A stretch of 39,530 bases of DNA from Nitrospirota bacterium. Its GTDB lineage: Bacteria > UBA2233. Below are positions 1-7,198 of this stretch, piece after piece. A program made the translations under genes and the position numbers. Positions within the stretch are counted from its first letter, which is position 1; each line of letters starts with the position of its first letter. The notes beneath the pieces are model-generated. The model was given only the letters and a program-made list of their open reading frames with translations. It had not been told where the DNA came from and did no database searches. The DNA lies in the NCBI GenBank assembly GCA_011620345.1, contig WOZJ01000011.1, positions 1 through 39,530 of the forward strand, in the 5' to 3' direction.

Positions 1-963
1 GCTGACCAGCTTGCCTTTTTGGAGGATGACACCTATTTCCCGCCCGTCACGAACTACGATTGCGACGCGCTCGAGATCGAGGTGGATGCCCGAGGCTACA
101 TTCGTCAAAGGGCCACGATGCGCAAGCGTCTCCAACTCTACGACGACTATAAGGAACTATTGCGTTTCAAAGAAGGCAAGATCAAGGCGGGGGCCCCCAA
201 ACGCAAGGACATTATTTTTATGCTGACTCCGCCTCCACTCAAAAATCAAACGCTGCTTTCTTGGACCTACAAAGAAACCCCGGACGTGCGCAAGATGGTG
301 GACTGGTGGATCTACATCCCCGCCTTGCGACAGGTTAGGCGGCTGGCTACGGGAGAGCGATCGGATGGGGTAGCGGGCGGCGACATGACCTATGACGACA
401 TCGTCGGCCGGGAGCCCTTCGATGAGACCCATACCCTCCTCGGTGAGGATACCCTGCCGGCCGACGATATCATTCCCGAACCCGTAGATTGTTACGTCGT
501 CAAGGCCGTCCATACCGACCCTGGCTATTATTTGGGCAAGCGCATCGTTTGGATCGATAAAAAACGCTTCATCCGCTGGAGAGAAGAGCAGTACGACAAG
601 AAAGGCAACCTCTGGAAGATTTTCGAAAGGCGCATGGAGCCGCAAGGCAAAGACGCCGTCCTCGATCATACGAACTGGTACGACTGGAACGTCAAAAAGC
701 ACTTTAGGCAGTGGGTACGCATCTTTAACGTAAAACACGAGGGCAACTTCAAGGAAACGGAGTTCGAGCCCAATTTCTTAAGAAAAGAGTTTACCTGGCG
801 CGTGCCCGACATCGGCGCCTACCCTTACATCAAGTCTCCCAAGGACTTACCAAAGCTTCCCCCTCTTTTGGAAGGCAGGTTTCCCGGCGAGCGTAAATGG
901 GAAATTCCGGAAGAGACCAAGCGCTTGATCGAGAAAGAACGCAAGGAAGGCAAGGGGGCTTAA
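1..963 (+). CDS. LolA-like / DUF1329-type periplasmic protein (5' end outside window)
   Basis: The reading frame is open from base 1, so the true start lies upstream and only the last 320 residues are seen. The visible part has a motif that reads as D-W-W-I-Y-I-P-A-L-R-Q-V-R-R followed by G-G-D-M-T-Y-D-D. This pattern is typical of the outer-membrane lipoprotein-sorting (LolA-like) and DUF1329 families, which are periplasmic half-barrels thought to carry lipids or other hydrophobic molecules. The C-terminus is charged and rich in Lys and Glu. A DUF1302-like barrel starts 39 bases downstream. These two families often occur together, commonly near RND/MMPL exporters, so a trafficking role at the outer membrane is inferred. 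The cargo is unknown. Choosing between the two family names needs a profile search. Confidence 0.75.
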   Translation, partial: ADQLAFLEDDTYFPPVTNYDCDALEIEVDARGYIRQRATMRKRLQLYDDYKELLRFKEGKIKAGAPKRKDIIFMLTPPPLKNQTLLSWTYKETPDVRKMVDWWIYIPALRQVRRLATGERSDGVAGGDMTYDDIVGREPFDETHTLLGEDTLPADDIIPEPVDCYVVKAVHTDPGYYLGKRIVWIDKKRFIRWREEQYDKKGNLWKIFERRMEPQGKDAVLDHTNWYDWNVKKHFRQWVRIFNVKHEGNFKETEFEPNFLRKEFTWRVPDIGAYPYIKSPKDLPKLPPLLEGRFPGERKWEIPEETKRLIEKERKEGKGA

Positions 964-1002
964 ATTGCCCCGGTCAAAACGTAGACAAGGAGGATTCCGG
1001 GC

Positions 1003-2586
1003 ATGTTCGGGGCAGCAGGCAAAGGCTTGATTGCGGGCGTTTTGCTCGCTGGTTGGGCTGGGGGTGCGATGGCGCTCGATGGCGCCGATTTTCGTCGCAA
1101 GATTGAAGAGTTTGACCCCCTTGGGAAAGCGATTACTCAGCCGCTCCAAAGGAGCGTTCCAGGGCTCGAGATGAAGGCCAACCTCGAGAACTTGACGAGC
1201 CTGAGCATCCACAAGGACATGAACCGAAACCGAAACCTTCCTTCTACGAGCTCGAACTTCCAGGGTATCCACTGGCTCATGGATCTCCAGACGACCTACA
1301 GGCTGAATCCTGACCTGAAATTCACGGTTCGAAACATGTTCCTTTACAACGCGGCCTACGACTGGAACGACGGGTTCCGGAACTCGTTCTACGATTCTAT
1401 GGACACGCTTCACTATTACAACACTATGGATCAGATCCTCAGGGAATGGTATGCCGATTACCGAATCGGGGGGCTTCAACTGCGCGTCGGGAAACAGCAA
1501 GTCTCCTGGGGAAGGGTGGATGGCCGCCAGATTCTGGATATGGTGCACGGCTTCGATTACACCTGGTACCCTTTTCCCACGATCAACCCCTTTATTCCCG
1601 TGGAGTACCAAAGAATCCCCGAGTTCATGGTAAACGCCGATTATTTCTTTAATGGCTACGAATTCCAGTTTTTGTGGATACCGAACTTCGAGCCGAGCTT
1701 CGGGCCGACAGTCTCGGGCAGCCCGTGGGAGTTCAACCCGCGCGCTTCCTCGGCCATGGACCGCTTCTCGCGCGTGTCGTTTGCGAAGGCGGACAAGCCC
1801 GCGAGGAGCTTTGAAGACAGCCAAATCGGGGTGAAGCTGGGGGCGATGAAATACGGCTGGGACGTATCGTTGCACTATCTTTGGAGTTGGTCCGACTCGC
1901 CAACGATGTTTCAAAACGTGCTCTTGTTCGATAGGTTTAACCTCCCACCCATGCCAAAGTCTTCTTTGGCCGCCTCATCAAGCTTGAATACGGGCTTTAT
2001 TCGCGATCTTTGGCCGCCAGTGCACGTTCATTTGAACCCCAAGTACACCCGGGTGCACAAGTTCGGCCTGGGCGCTGACCGCTCCTTTGACTGGCTTGGC
2101 CGCCAGTGGGCGCTCAAGTTTGAAGGCCGTTACCTTAAGGGTAAATACTACCAGGTGAGGAACTACACCCCCGAAAACCACGGATGGGACAAGGCCGACT
2201 CGCTTTTGACGGGCGTTCAGCTCGAAACTTACTTTTATAAAGACTGGACAAACATCTTGCGCTGGGACCACGAGCACATCTTCGGCTACGACGGCGATAT
2301 GCTCGATTTGCCCGTCGGCTCGCCCCTCAACCGAAACCAAGATGGCATCTACTGGACCGTGCTCAAGCCTTTCGGGTTTACCAACGACAGGCTTACTATG
2401 AGAAGCCTTTGGATATGGCTTTCGGGTGACGGGGGGTTCCGCTACGAGCCTAACGTTACCTACGAGCTCTCTGAAAAACTCACCGTTCTTTTGGGCGGGC
2501 ATCTCTACTGGGGCAAGCCAGGAGGCGTTTTCGGCCAGTTCGCAAGGCACGATGGCGTTGACTTGGGGGTACAGTACGTGTTTTAA
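1003..2586 (+). CDS. DUF1302-like outer-membrane beta-barrel protein
   Basis: This is a 527-residue protein with a signal peptide (residues 1-24, hydrophobic core, cleavage after A-M-A). The rest is rich in aromatic residues alternating with polar ones, as in an outer-membrane barrel, and it ends in V-Q-Y-V-F with the terminal Phe typical of barrel proteins. The segment R-V-G-K-Q-Q-V-S-W-G-R near residue 165 matches the R-x-G-K-Q-x-V-x-W-G signature of the DUF1302 family. The ATG is preceded by AGGAGG at good spacing. It lies 39 bases after the LolA/DUF1329-like gene and is probably co-transcribed with it. The family is linked to hydrophobic-compound uptake or export in several proteobacteria; the substrate here is unknown. 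It converges on the molybdoenzyme operon. Confidence 0.82.
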   Translation: MFGAAGKGLIAGVLLAGWAGGAMALDGADFRRKIEEFDPLGKAITQPLQRSVPGLEMKANLENLTSLSIHKDMNRNRNLPSTSSNFQGIHWLMDLQTTYRLNPDLKFTVRNMFLYNAAYDWNDGFRNSFYDSMDTLHYYNTMDQILREWYADYRIGGLQLRVGKQQVSWGRVDGRQILDMVHGFDYTWYPFPTINPFIPVEYQRIPEFMVNADYFFNGYEFQFLWIPNFEPSFGPTVSGSPWEFNPRASSAMDRFSRVSFAKADKPARSFEDSQIGVKLGAMKYGWDVSLHYLWSWSDSPTMFQNVLLFDRFNLPPMPKSSLAASSSLNTGFIRDLWPPVHVHLNPKYTRVHKFGLGADRSFDWLGRQWALKFEGRYLKGKYYQVRNYTPENHGWDKADSLLTGVQLETYFYKDWTNILRWDHEHIFGYDGDMLDLPVGSPLNRNQDGIYWTVLKPFGFTNDRLTMRSLWIWLSGDGGFRYEPNVTYELSEKLTVLLGGHLYWGKPGGVFGQFARHDGVDLGVQYVF

Positions 2587-2748
2587 AGCTCTAGGGACAA
2601 AAGGTCTTGCAGGCTCCGAGCGCTTTTATGGCACATCCTGCGGGCAAGCGCTTTGTAGGGGGGGATTCAGCGGCAGCTGGAGTCCAGCTAATATAACCCA
2701 GGGGTTGATATTTGAGATATAAGTGGCGTTTAAGGCTTATTAAAAAGC

Positions 2749-2778
2749 GAGGGTAGCCCTAAGCATCGGGCTACCCTC
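2749..2778 (-). terminator. Rho-independent terminator of the molybdoenzyme operon
   Basis: A perfect 11-bp stem (2749-2759 with 2768-2778, core GGGTAGCCC) encloses an 8-base loop. On the - strand the stem is followed by GCTTTTTAA, a short U tract, about 20 bases after the last gene of the operon (stop at 2799). On the + strand no T run follows, so it mainly serves the - strand, although the hairpin could also slow polymerase coming from the DUF1302-like gene. Confidence 0.85.
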
Positions 2779-2798
2779 TAGAAGGCGCGATGGATCCG

Positions 2799-3038
2799 CT
2801 AGTGAGGCAGAAGGCCGAAGATTTCGAGGAATGTTGAAGCAAGCCAACTTAGGTAGTCCATACCACCGCCGAGCGTGGCACTAAGCATCGGGGAGAGAGA
2901 AAAAGAGTTTGTGATCTGCTCTGGAAGGCCGATTAAGGCGTAGACCCACCCGCTAGCAAAATCAAACGAGGCAGGAAGTGTATCCAGCAGGTTTAGCGAC
3001 ACGTTGTTGATCAGGTAAGTGGGGGACAGGTAATCCAT
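2799..3038 (-). CDS. Small hydrophobic protein of the molybdoenzyme operon (79 residues)
   Basis: I do not recognise this family. It is the last gene of the operon and has a strong ribosome site (GGAGGAAT, about 6 bases before the ATG) placed just after the stop of the 80-residue gene. The protein is almost free of basic residues and rich in Leu, Ser and aromatic residues. Its hydrophobic stretches are short (residues 30-38, 62-77) rather than a classic membrane helix. The pentapeptide M-D-Y-L-S occurs at the N-terminus and again at residues 60-64. No signal peptide or cysteines are seen. Its position suggests an accessory or anchoring role for the enzyme, but that is inference. The clear ribosome site and the terminator just after its stop support a real gene. 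Confidence 0.7.
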   Translation of the reverse strand: MDYLSPTYLINNVSLNLLDTLPASFDFASGWVYALIGLPEQITNSFSLSPMLSATLGGGMDYLSWLASTFLEIFGLLPH

Positions 3039-3053
3039 ATTTAGATTCCTCCG

Positions 3054-3296
3054 CTAAAAGTCAATTACAGGGATAGATCCCGCCGAAGCCCCAAGGATCT
3101 GCGAAAGCTGAACCATCAACTGGCCGGAGGGAACGGCTATTGCGTTTACGAGGGGGTGCAGGCTCGAAGGGGTTAAGCCTCTGAGAATGTTAGGTAGGCC
3201 TACCCCCAGAAACGTCCCCAAGAATCCTCCTGCAAGGTTTGGCAACAACCGGCCTGCGTAGCTAGCCGATTCAAGAAGCCACGTTACGTATTGCAT
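3054..3296 (-). CDS. Small hydrophobic protein of the molybdoenzyme operon (80 residues)
   Basis: I do not recognise this family. The chosen start (M-Q-Y-V-T-W) has AAGGAGA five bases upstream, and it lies 19 bases after the stop of the iron-sulfur subunit. A longer version starting at 3350 would overlap that subunit and lacks a ribosome site. The protein is rich in Gly, Leu and Pro, with weakly hydrophobic stretches at about residues 24-37 and 46-65, and very few charges. It has no cysteine, so it binds no cluster. It occupies the place where dms-type operons usually carry the large membrane anchor DmsC. A membrane-attachment, chaperone or substrate-access role is possible, but nothing in the sequence proves it. 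Confidence 0.72.
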   Translation of the reverse strand: MQYVTWLLESASYAGRLLPNLAGGFLGTFLGVGLPNILRGLTPSSLHPLVNAIAVPSGQLMVQLSQILGASAGSIPVIDF

Positions 3297-3315
3297 GTGT
3301 TTCTCCTTATGCTTC

Positions 3316-3882
3316 CTAGATGCCGATGTAGACTCTTGGCTTGAACACAATATTTGGCTTCGTCAGGCTTGGGTCTGCAAACCCGCCCTTAACCTGGCGT
3401 ACGTTGCCGTACTTGGCCAGGATCTCTTCTTTGGGGCCGAAATCTAACGCCCTCGTCAGGCAAGACATGACGCATTGGGGCTTCATCCCTTTTTCCAGCC
3501 GATCGATGCAGCCCGTACACTTCTCCATCATCGGGAGCTCGCTGGGGTTCATCGTGGCGAACTGGGGGGCGTCGTAGGGGCAGGCCGCCTTGCACTGTTT
3601 GCAGGAGATGCATTTGTCTAGGGGCAAGACAAGCCCGTTATCCTCTAGCTTGACAATATTCCCCACGGGGCAGGCCGCAATGCATGCCGGCTCGTCGCAG
3701 TGGTTGCACGAAATAGAGAGGTTGTAAACCTTGATGAGCGGGTAGATGCCCTCTTCGGGCGAACTGACCTTGCGCCACCTAGCCGGACCGAGGGCGACCT
3801 TGTTCCAATCCTTGCACGCTACAGTACAGGCTCTGCACTGTTGGCAGCGTTCCTGGTCGAAAAACCACATGTATTGAGACAT
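3316..3882 (-). CDS. DmsB-like iron-sulfur electron-transfer subunit
   Basis: This 188-residue protein has 16 cysteines in four ferredoxin-type groups (C13/16/19/23, C59/62/67/71, C91/94/97/101, C122/125/137/141), enough for four [4Fe-4S] clusters as in DmsB and its relatives. It begins with Q-Y-M-W-F-F-D-Q-E-R-C, close to the start of DmsB-type subunits. It has no signal peptide and would be exported together with the Tat-tagged catalytic subunit encoded just upstream. Its job is to relay electrons between the molybdenum subunit and a membrane or periplasmic partner. Its ribosome site AAGGAG overlaps the 10-base palindrome CTTTATAAAG (3892-3901). No typical DmsC or NrfD partner follows, so the electron acceptor or donor is unclear. 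Confidence 0.93.
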   Translation of the reverse strand: MSQYMWFFDQERCQQCRACTVACKDWNKVALGPARWRKVSSPEEGIYPLIKVYNLSISCNHCDEPACIAACPVGNIVKLEDNGLVLPLDKCISCKQCKAACPYDAPQFATMNPSELPMMEKCTGCIDRLEKGMKPQCVMSCLTRALDFGPKEEILAKYGNVRQVKGGFADPSLTKPNIVFKPRVYIGI

Positions 3883-3912
3883 GGTCTTCTCCTTTATAAA
3901 GTTTGGAAAGAC

Positions 3913-3943
3913 GGGCTACTCCGCAAAAGGGCGAGAGTAGCCC
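3913..3943 (-). other. Intercistronic hairpin between catalytic and iron-sulfur genes
   Basis: A 9-bp perfect stem (3913-3921 with 3935-3943, GGGCTACTC/GAGTAGCCC) continues after one bulged A with three more pairs (3922-3924 with 3931-3933) and closes on a 6-base loop. It lies just after the stop of the catalytic gene and before the ribosome site of the iron-sulfur gene. Only three U residues follow on the - strand, so it is more likely an mRNA stability or partial-termination element than a full terminator. Its arm GGGCTAC also occurs in the operon terminator. Confidence 0.65.
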
Positions 3944-3953
3944 TGATCATTTG

Positions 3954-6794
3954 CTACTTTCTGGTCTTAGTGGATTGTTGTCCTTGGCTAATATAGGCCT
4001 GGACGTTTTTGTCTGCAGTCTTACCCTCGGCCTTCTCCTGGTTCCAGGTGATCCCATCGACGAACACGCCGCTTTCGGGGTTGGTAAGAGTGCTGTCCGG
4101 TGTTTGAGAAACGCCGTCAATTGCAAACGGGTAGGTAGGAGACCAAACGCCGCCATCGTTGAGCGGGTTGGCAGGGTCGCCTTGGAAGGCTGGGGCATCG
4201 GCAACTTTCCGGACATCCACCAGGCCCGTGTGGGTGACAATGTTGGCCAAGAACTGTAAAGCATGCGGCATCATCGTGCCAAGGAACTCACAATCGCGCG
4301 TGAGCGTGCTTTGGCTGCCAGTTAGGTCAACCCCTTCCCCGCCTGGCTTAGCAAAGCTCGGCCAACGGCCGTTTTCGAGTGCCATGACGCCTTTCTTGAC
4401 CCGGTTTGTCACCCATGCGCGGACCTGAACGGTTCCACGGTCGTTGAACACCTGGACGATGTCGCCGTTTTTAACCCCGCGTGCCGTAGCGTCTTCGGGG
4501 TGTATCCATACGACATCGGGCCCCCACACGTCGTCTAACAGGACATTGTTGCTCCAGGCGCTATGGCTCCGTCGGATGCTCGCCGGAGCGCAGGTCTGCA
4601 GCGGGTACGTTGCCTGTTTTGGGTCTAGCGGGCCTTCCCAGTGATCCACCCATGCGGGGATGGGAGGGATACGTATCATCATATCCCGCATGCCTGGGTA
4701 ATCGTTCGGGAGCCACCACATATCGCGGGCACTGGGCGCGCTGTGCAAACGCTCGAGCGTTTCCGAGTAGACCTCGAACTTTCCCGAGGGCGTGCCGAAA
4801 GGAACCCCGTGGTTGATCTGGGCGGTGTAGGGGCTAGTCAGTGTGGGTAAGGGCTCGTAGTGGTCCTTTTGCACCGCCTTTTCTGGATTTTTACGCATCT
4901 CTTCGACGCTCGGAAGCTTGGGGTTGACGAGCCGCTCCATGGCCACGGCGATCTTGACGACCGAGCTTGTGCTGGGGTTTCCCTGCCACGCCGTACCGAC
5001 ACCACCCTTTTGGGCAACGAGTCCCCAGATTTCCGCGTCGGGTTTCGATTCCCAGGCAGGCTTGACGAGGCCCCCATGGTAGGCGACTCCAGGGGAGCCG
5101 GAGGCCAATAGGCTCTGGAAGTCCTCGAGCTCGACCGAGGTGGCAGCAGGGAGGACGATATCGGAAATCTTGGCCGTCGCCGTCATGGCGTAGTCTATCG
5201 CGCAGCTGAACTCTATCCTTGGCTGGCAGAGCCCCTTGGTGATCTTCCCCGATCCAGGCCAGGTGTTGACGGGGTTGCCCACGGAAACGCTCGCCCGGAT
5301 GATGGGCGCCTTTTCGCCGAAAGGAAGCGGCTTATCCGGGTTGAGGAGCATTTCGCCCAAAAATACGGCAGGAACGATTCGAATGAGAAGCCCCGGCGCC
5401 GCACCCACAAACCCCGCCATCGAAGGGGTCATCATCCCCACCGTCAGGCCCATCATGCCGGCTGCGCTCTTGAGCGTGTTCAACAAGGACATCGACGGGA
5501 GCGACCCGGCGATGCCGGCCCAGTTGCCGAGCTTGCCCACGTTACCCGTGGCGATCGCCATCGTGATGCCCGCCCAGTAGTAGGAATGTCCGATAGCACC
5601 CCGGTTCGGCCCGAGCGACATCATCAACGCGGCCGGTTGTTTGGAGGCGTACTCGATTGCCAACTGATGAATCTTGGTGGCAGGGATGCCCGTGATCCGC
5701 TCTGCCCACTCGGGGGTCTTGGCGATTCCATCGGCCCAGCGGCGTACCTTGGGGTCGTCAGAGTCGGTCTTGCCCAATAAGTAGGCCTGGTACTGGTCCC
5801 AGCCGTTCGTAAACCGCTTGATGTAGTCCCAGTTGATCAAGTTTTCTTGCATTTGTGCGTTCATCATCGCAGCGAATAGGGCAGCGTCAGACTGCGGGTT
5901 AATCGGGATCCATTCGTCTACCAGGTAGCTGAAGGCATAGTTGAAGCGCGGGTCGATCCCGTATACCTTGACTCCTCGCTCCCTTAGACGTTCTCGCATC
6001 TTGGCTAAGCGGTAGGGTGTGTTGCAGAGGTAGGTGTTCGTCGTCTGGTTGCAGCCTACTAAAATCACCATGTTGCTGTGCTCGGCCACCTGACGAAAAT
6101 CCGTCAACCCTTGCCCAGTTGTCCCCATCTCGACGCCTAACCAGTCGGTTATGACACCGCCCATCGAGGTGTCGTTCAAGGGCATGACGACGGGGCCCGC
6201 CAACGCCGGAACGACCCCGATCATGCCGAGCGTACCCTTGAAGCCGTTCACCCCCATGGACATGCCGGCCGTCATCGCGTTTATCAGGACGGAGTGCGGC
6301 CCGTACTGCTTTCCGATGCGCCTTAGCTCAGTGGCCACCTTTTGGGTGGCGTAGTCCCAGCTTACCCTGCGGTACTCCCCAGACCCCCTCGGACCTGTCC
6401 GTTCTAAGGGGTATTTCACGCGGTATGGGTCGTAGACTCGGAATTTGGTCGATTTGCCCCGGACGCAGTTTCTTACTTGCGGACAGCCGTAGGCATCGTC
6501 TGCATCGCCCGTGTCGTCAGTGGCCACCCGTGTGATCCTGCCGTTCTTTACGTAAATCTTGTGAAGGCAGTTCATTCCTGCGCAGTTGAATGAATCTGAC
6601 GCCCAATAGAAGGTCTCGTCGTCGAAGGCCGGAACCTGCGCCCCTTGGGGCACTTGCGCAAACAAGCGTTTAGGGCTTGCAAGCGTTGCCAATGCTCCTC
6701 CGGCTGCTGCGAGCGCCGCGGAGGCCTTCAGGAAGATGCGCCTCGAAACGGAAGGGAGAAAGCCCTCCTTCGAAAGACCGCTTAAGGACCCCAT
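3954..6794 (-). CDS. Tat-exported molybdopterin oxidoreductase, DmsA-like catalytic subunit
   Basis: This 946-residue protein starts with a twin-arginine signal (S-R-R-I-F-L-K at 17-23, then an Ala-rich core), so it folds in the cytoplasm and acts outside the inner membrane. An N-terminal cluster region (C71, C76, C110) is followed by V-R-G-K-S and K-Y-P-L-E-R, as in DmsA-type enzymes. S210 in N-D-T-S aligns by eye with the molybdenum-binding serine of DmsA. The C-terminal part has the dinucleotide-binding domain (V-F-N-D-R-G and A-L-E-N-G-R-W). It is longer than DmsA (about 814) because of an extra tail of roughly 85 residues. Residues 444-484 form an unusually hydrophobic, Met-rich stretch. 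ATG follows GGAGGG by 7 bases. The substrate is unknown. Confidence 0.9.
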   Translation of the reverse strand: MGSLSGLSKEGFLPSVSRRIFLKASAALAAAGGALATLASPKRLFAQVPQGAQVPAFDDETFYWASDSFNCAGMNCLHKIYVKNGRITRVATDDTGDADDAYGCPQVRNCVRGKSTKFRVYDPYRVKYPLERTGPRGSGEYRRVSWDYATQKVATELRRIGKQYGPHSVLINAMTAGMSMGVNGFKGTLGMIGVVPALAGPVVMPLNDTSMGGVITDWLGVEMGTTGQGLTDFRQVAEHSNMVILVGCNQTTNTYLCNTPYRLAKMRERLRERGVKVYGIDPRFNYAFSYLVDEWIPINPQSDAALFAAMMNAQMQENLINWDYIKRFTNGWDQYQAYLLGKTDSDDPKVRRWADGIAKTPEWAERITGIPATKIHQLAIEYASKQPAALMMSLGPNRGAIGHSYYWAGITMAIATGNVGKLGNWAGIAGSLPSMSLLNTLKSAAGMMGLTVGMMTPSMAGFVGAAPGLLIRIVPAVFLGEMLLNPDKPLPFGEKAPIIRASVSVGNPVNTWPGSGKITKGLCQPRIEFSCAIDYAMTATAKISDIVLPAATSVELEDFQSLLASGSPGVAYHGGLVKPAWESKPDAEIWGLVAQKGGVGTAWQGNPSTSSVVKIAVAMERLVNPKLPSVEEMRKNPEKAVQKDHYEPLPTLTSPYTAQINHGVPFGTPSGKFEVYSETLERLHSAPSARDMWWLPNDYPGMRDMMIRIPPIPAWVDHWEGPLDPKQATYPLQTCAPASIRRSHSAWSNNVLLDDVWGPDVVWIHPEDATARGVKNGDIVQVFNDRGTVQVRAWVTNRVKKGVMALENGRWPSFAKPGGEGVDLTGSQSTLTRDCEFLGTMMPHALQFLANIVTHTGLVDVRKVADAPAFQGDPANPLNDGGVWSPTYPFAIDGVSQTPDSTLTNPESGVFVDGITWNQEKAEGKTADKNVQAYISQGQQSTKTRK

Positions 6795-7008
6795 AGGGGA
6801 TACCCTCCATATACGTTAGTGGGAAACACAAAAATTACCTTGTCCCCGAAGGTAGCATAAAAGGGAATAGAATGCAATATACTTTAATTAGTCGAATAAA
6901 GCCATGTATATAAGAGTATATAATGTAGCGTATATGTGCATAAACGCCTTATAACAAGCCATGCGTAAAAAACCAGGAAATTTTTCCATACATAAAAACC
7001 TGAATCTA

Positions 7009-7037
7009 TTGTAAATATATATGGCGATCGATAAAGT
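7009..7037 (+). promoter_or_regulatory. Candidate sigma-70 promoter for rpsB operon
   Basis: TTGTAA (7009-7014) and TAAAGT (7032-7037) are separated by exactly 17 bases, each matching the consensus at four of six positions. This would give a leader of about 150 bases before rpsB. The area is AT-rich, so chance matches are likely. Confidence 0.35.
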
Positions 7038-7090
7038 ACACAACAAATCGGCCATTCACCCTCTTGTTTCCTAAGCCTTAGGAGGTTGCT

Positions 7091-7171
7091 ATGATGAAAA
7101 AGAAGGATTGTGCTTTTCGTTTAGATAGGCTAAACTACCCGCTTATGGTGCGGTTTTTAAGGATTCTGTGA
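7091..7171 (+). CDS. Possible 26-residue leader peptide upstream of rpsB
   Basis: A short frame (M-M-K-K-K-D-C-A-F-R...) follows a consensus AGGAGG site by 5 bases, better than the site in front of rpsB itself. Inside it, a weak 4-bp GC stem (7139-7142 with 7150-7153) is followed by TTTTT. It ends 27 bases before rpsB. It could be a leader involved in controlling the ribosomal-protein operon, or a chance frame; no known peptide is recognised. Confidence 0.35.
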   Translation: MMKKKDCAFRLDRLNYPLMVRFLRIL

Positions 7172-7198
7172 TCAAAGGGAGGCGAAAAGAGCAAAGAC

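Larger units (their letters stand above)
6795..7198. promoter_or_regulatory. AT-rich divergent intergenic region
   Basis: This 404-base gap separates the molybdoenzyme operon (leftward) from rpsB (rightward). It is much richer in A and T than its surroundings, with repeated TATA-type tracts at about 6905-6935 and 7005-7035, and must carry promoters in both directions. A weak leftward promoter can be drawn about 60-90 bases before the molybdoenzyme ATG. I could not find a convincing FNR, CRP or NtrC operator or a sigma-54 site. A short leader ORF lies near the rpsB end. Confidence 0.6.

Noticed and set aside
847-1914. 355-codon - strand frame opposite the DUF1302-like gene
   Set aside because: It runs antisense to a gene with a signal peptide and family motif, straddles two + strand genes, and its product is rich in Arg, Val and His with no recognisable domain.
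2426-2722. 98-codon + frame at the end of the DUF1302-like gene
   Set aside because: It is an out-of-frame overlap running into the terminator region, without a ribosome site or similarity.
6795-7090. FNR, CRP or sigma-54 sites in the AT-rich divergent region
   Set aside because: No TTGAT-N4-ATCAA, TGTGA-N6-TCACA or TGGC-N8-TTGC pattern was seen; TATA-like tracts are expected by chance at this base composition.
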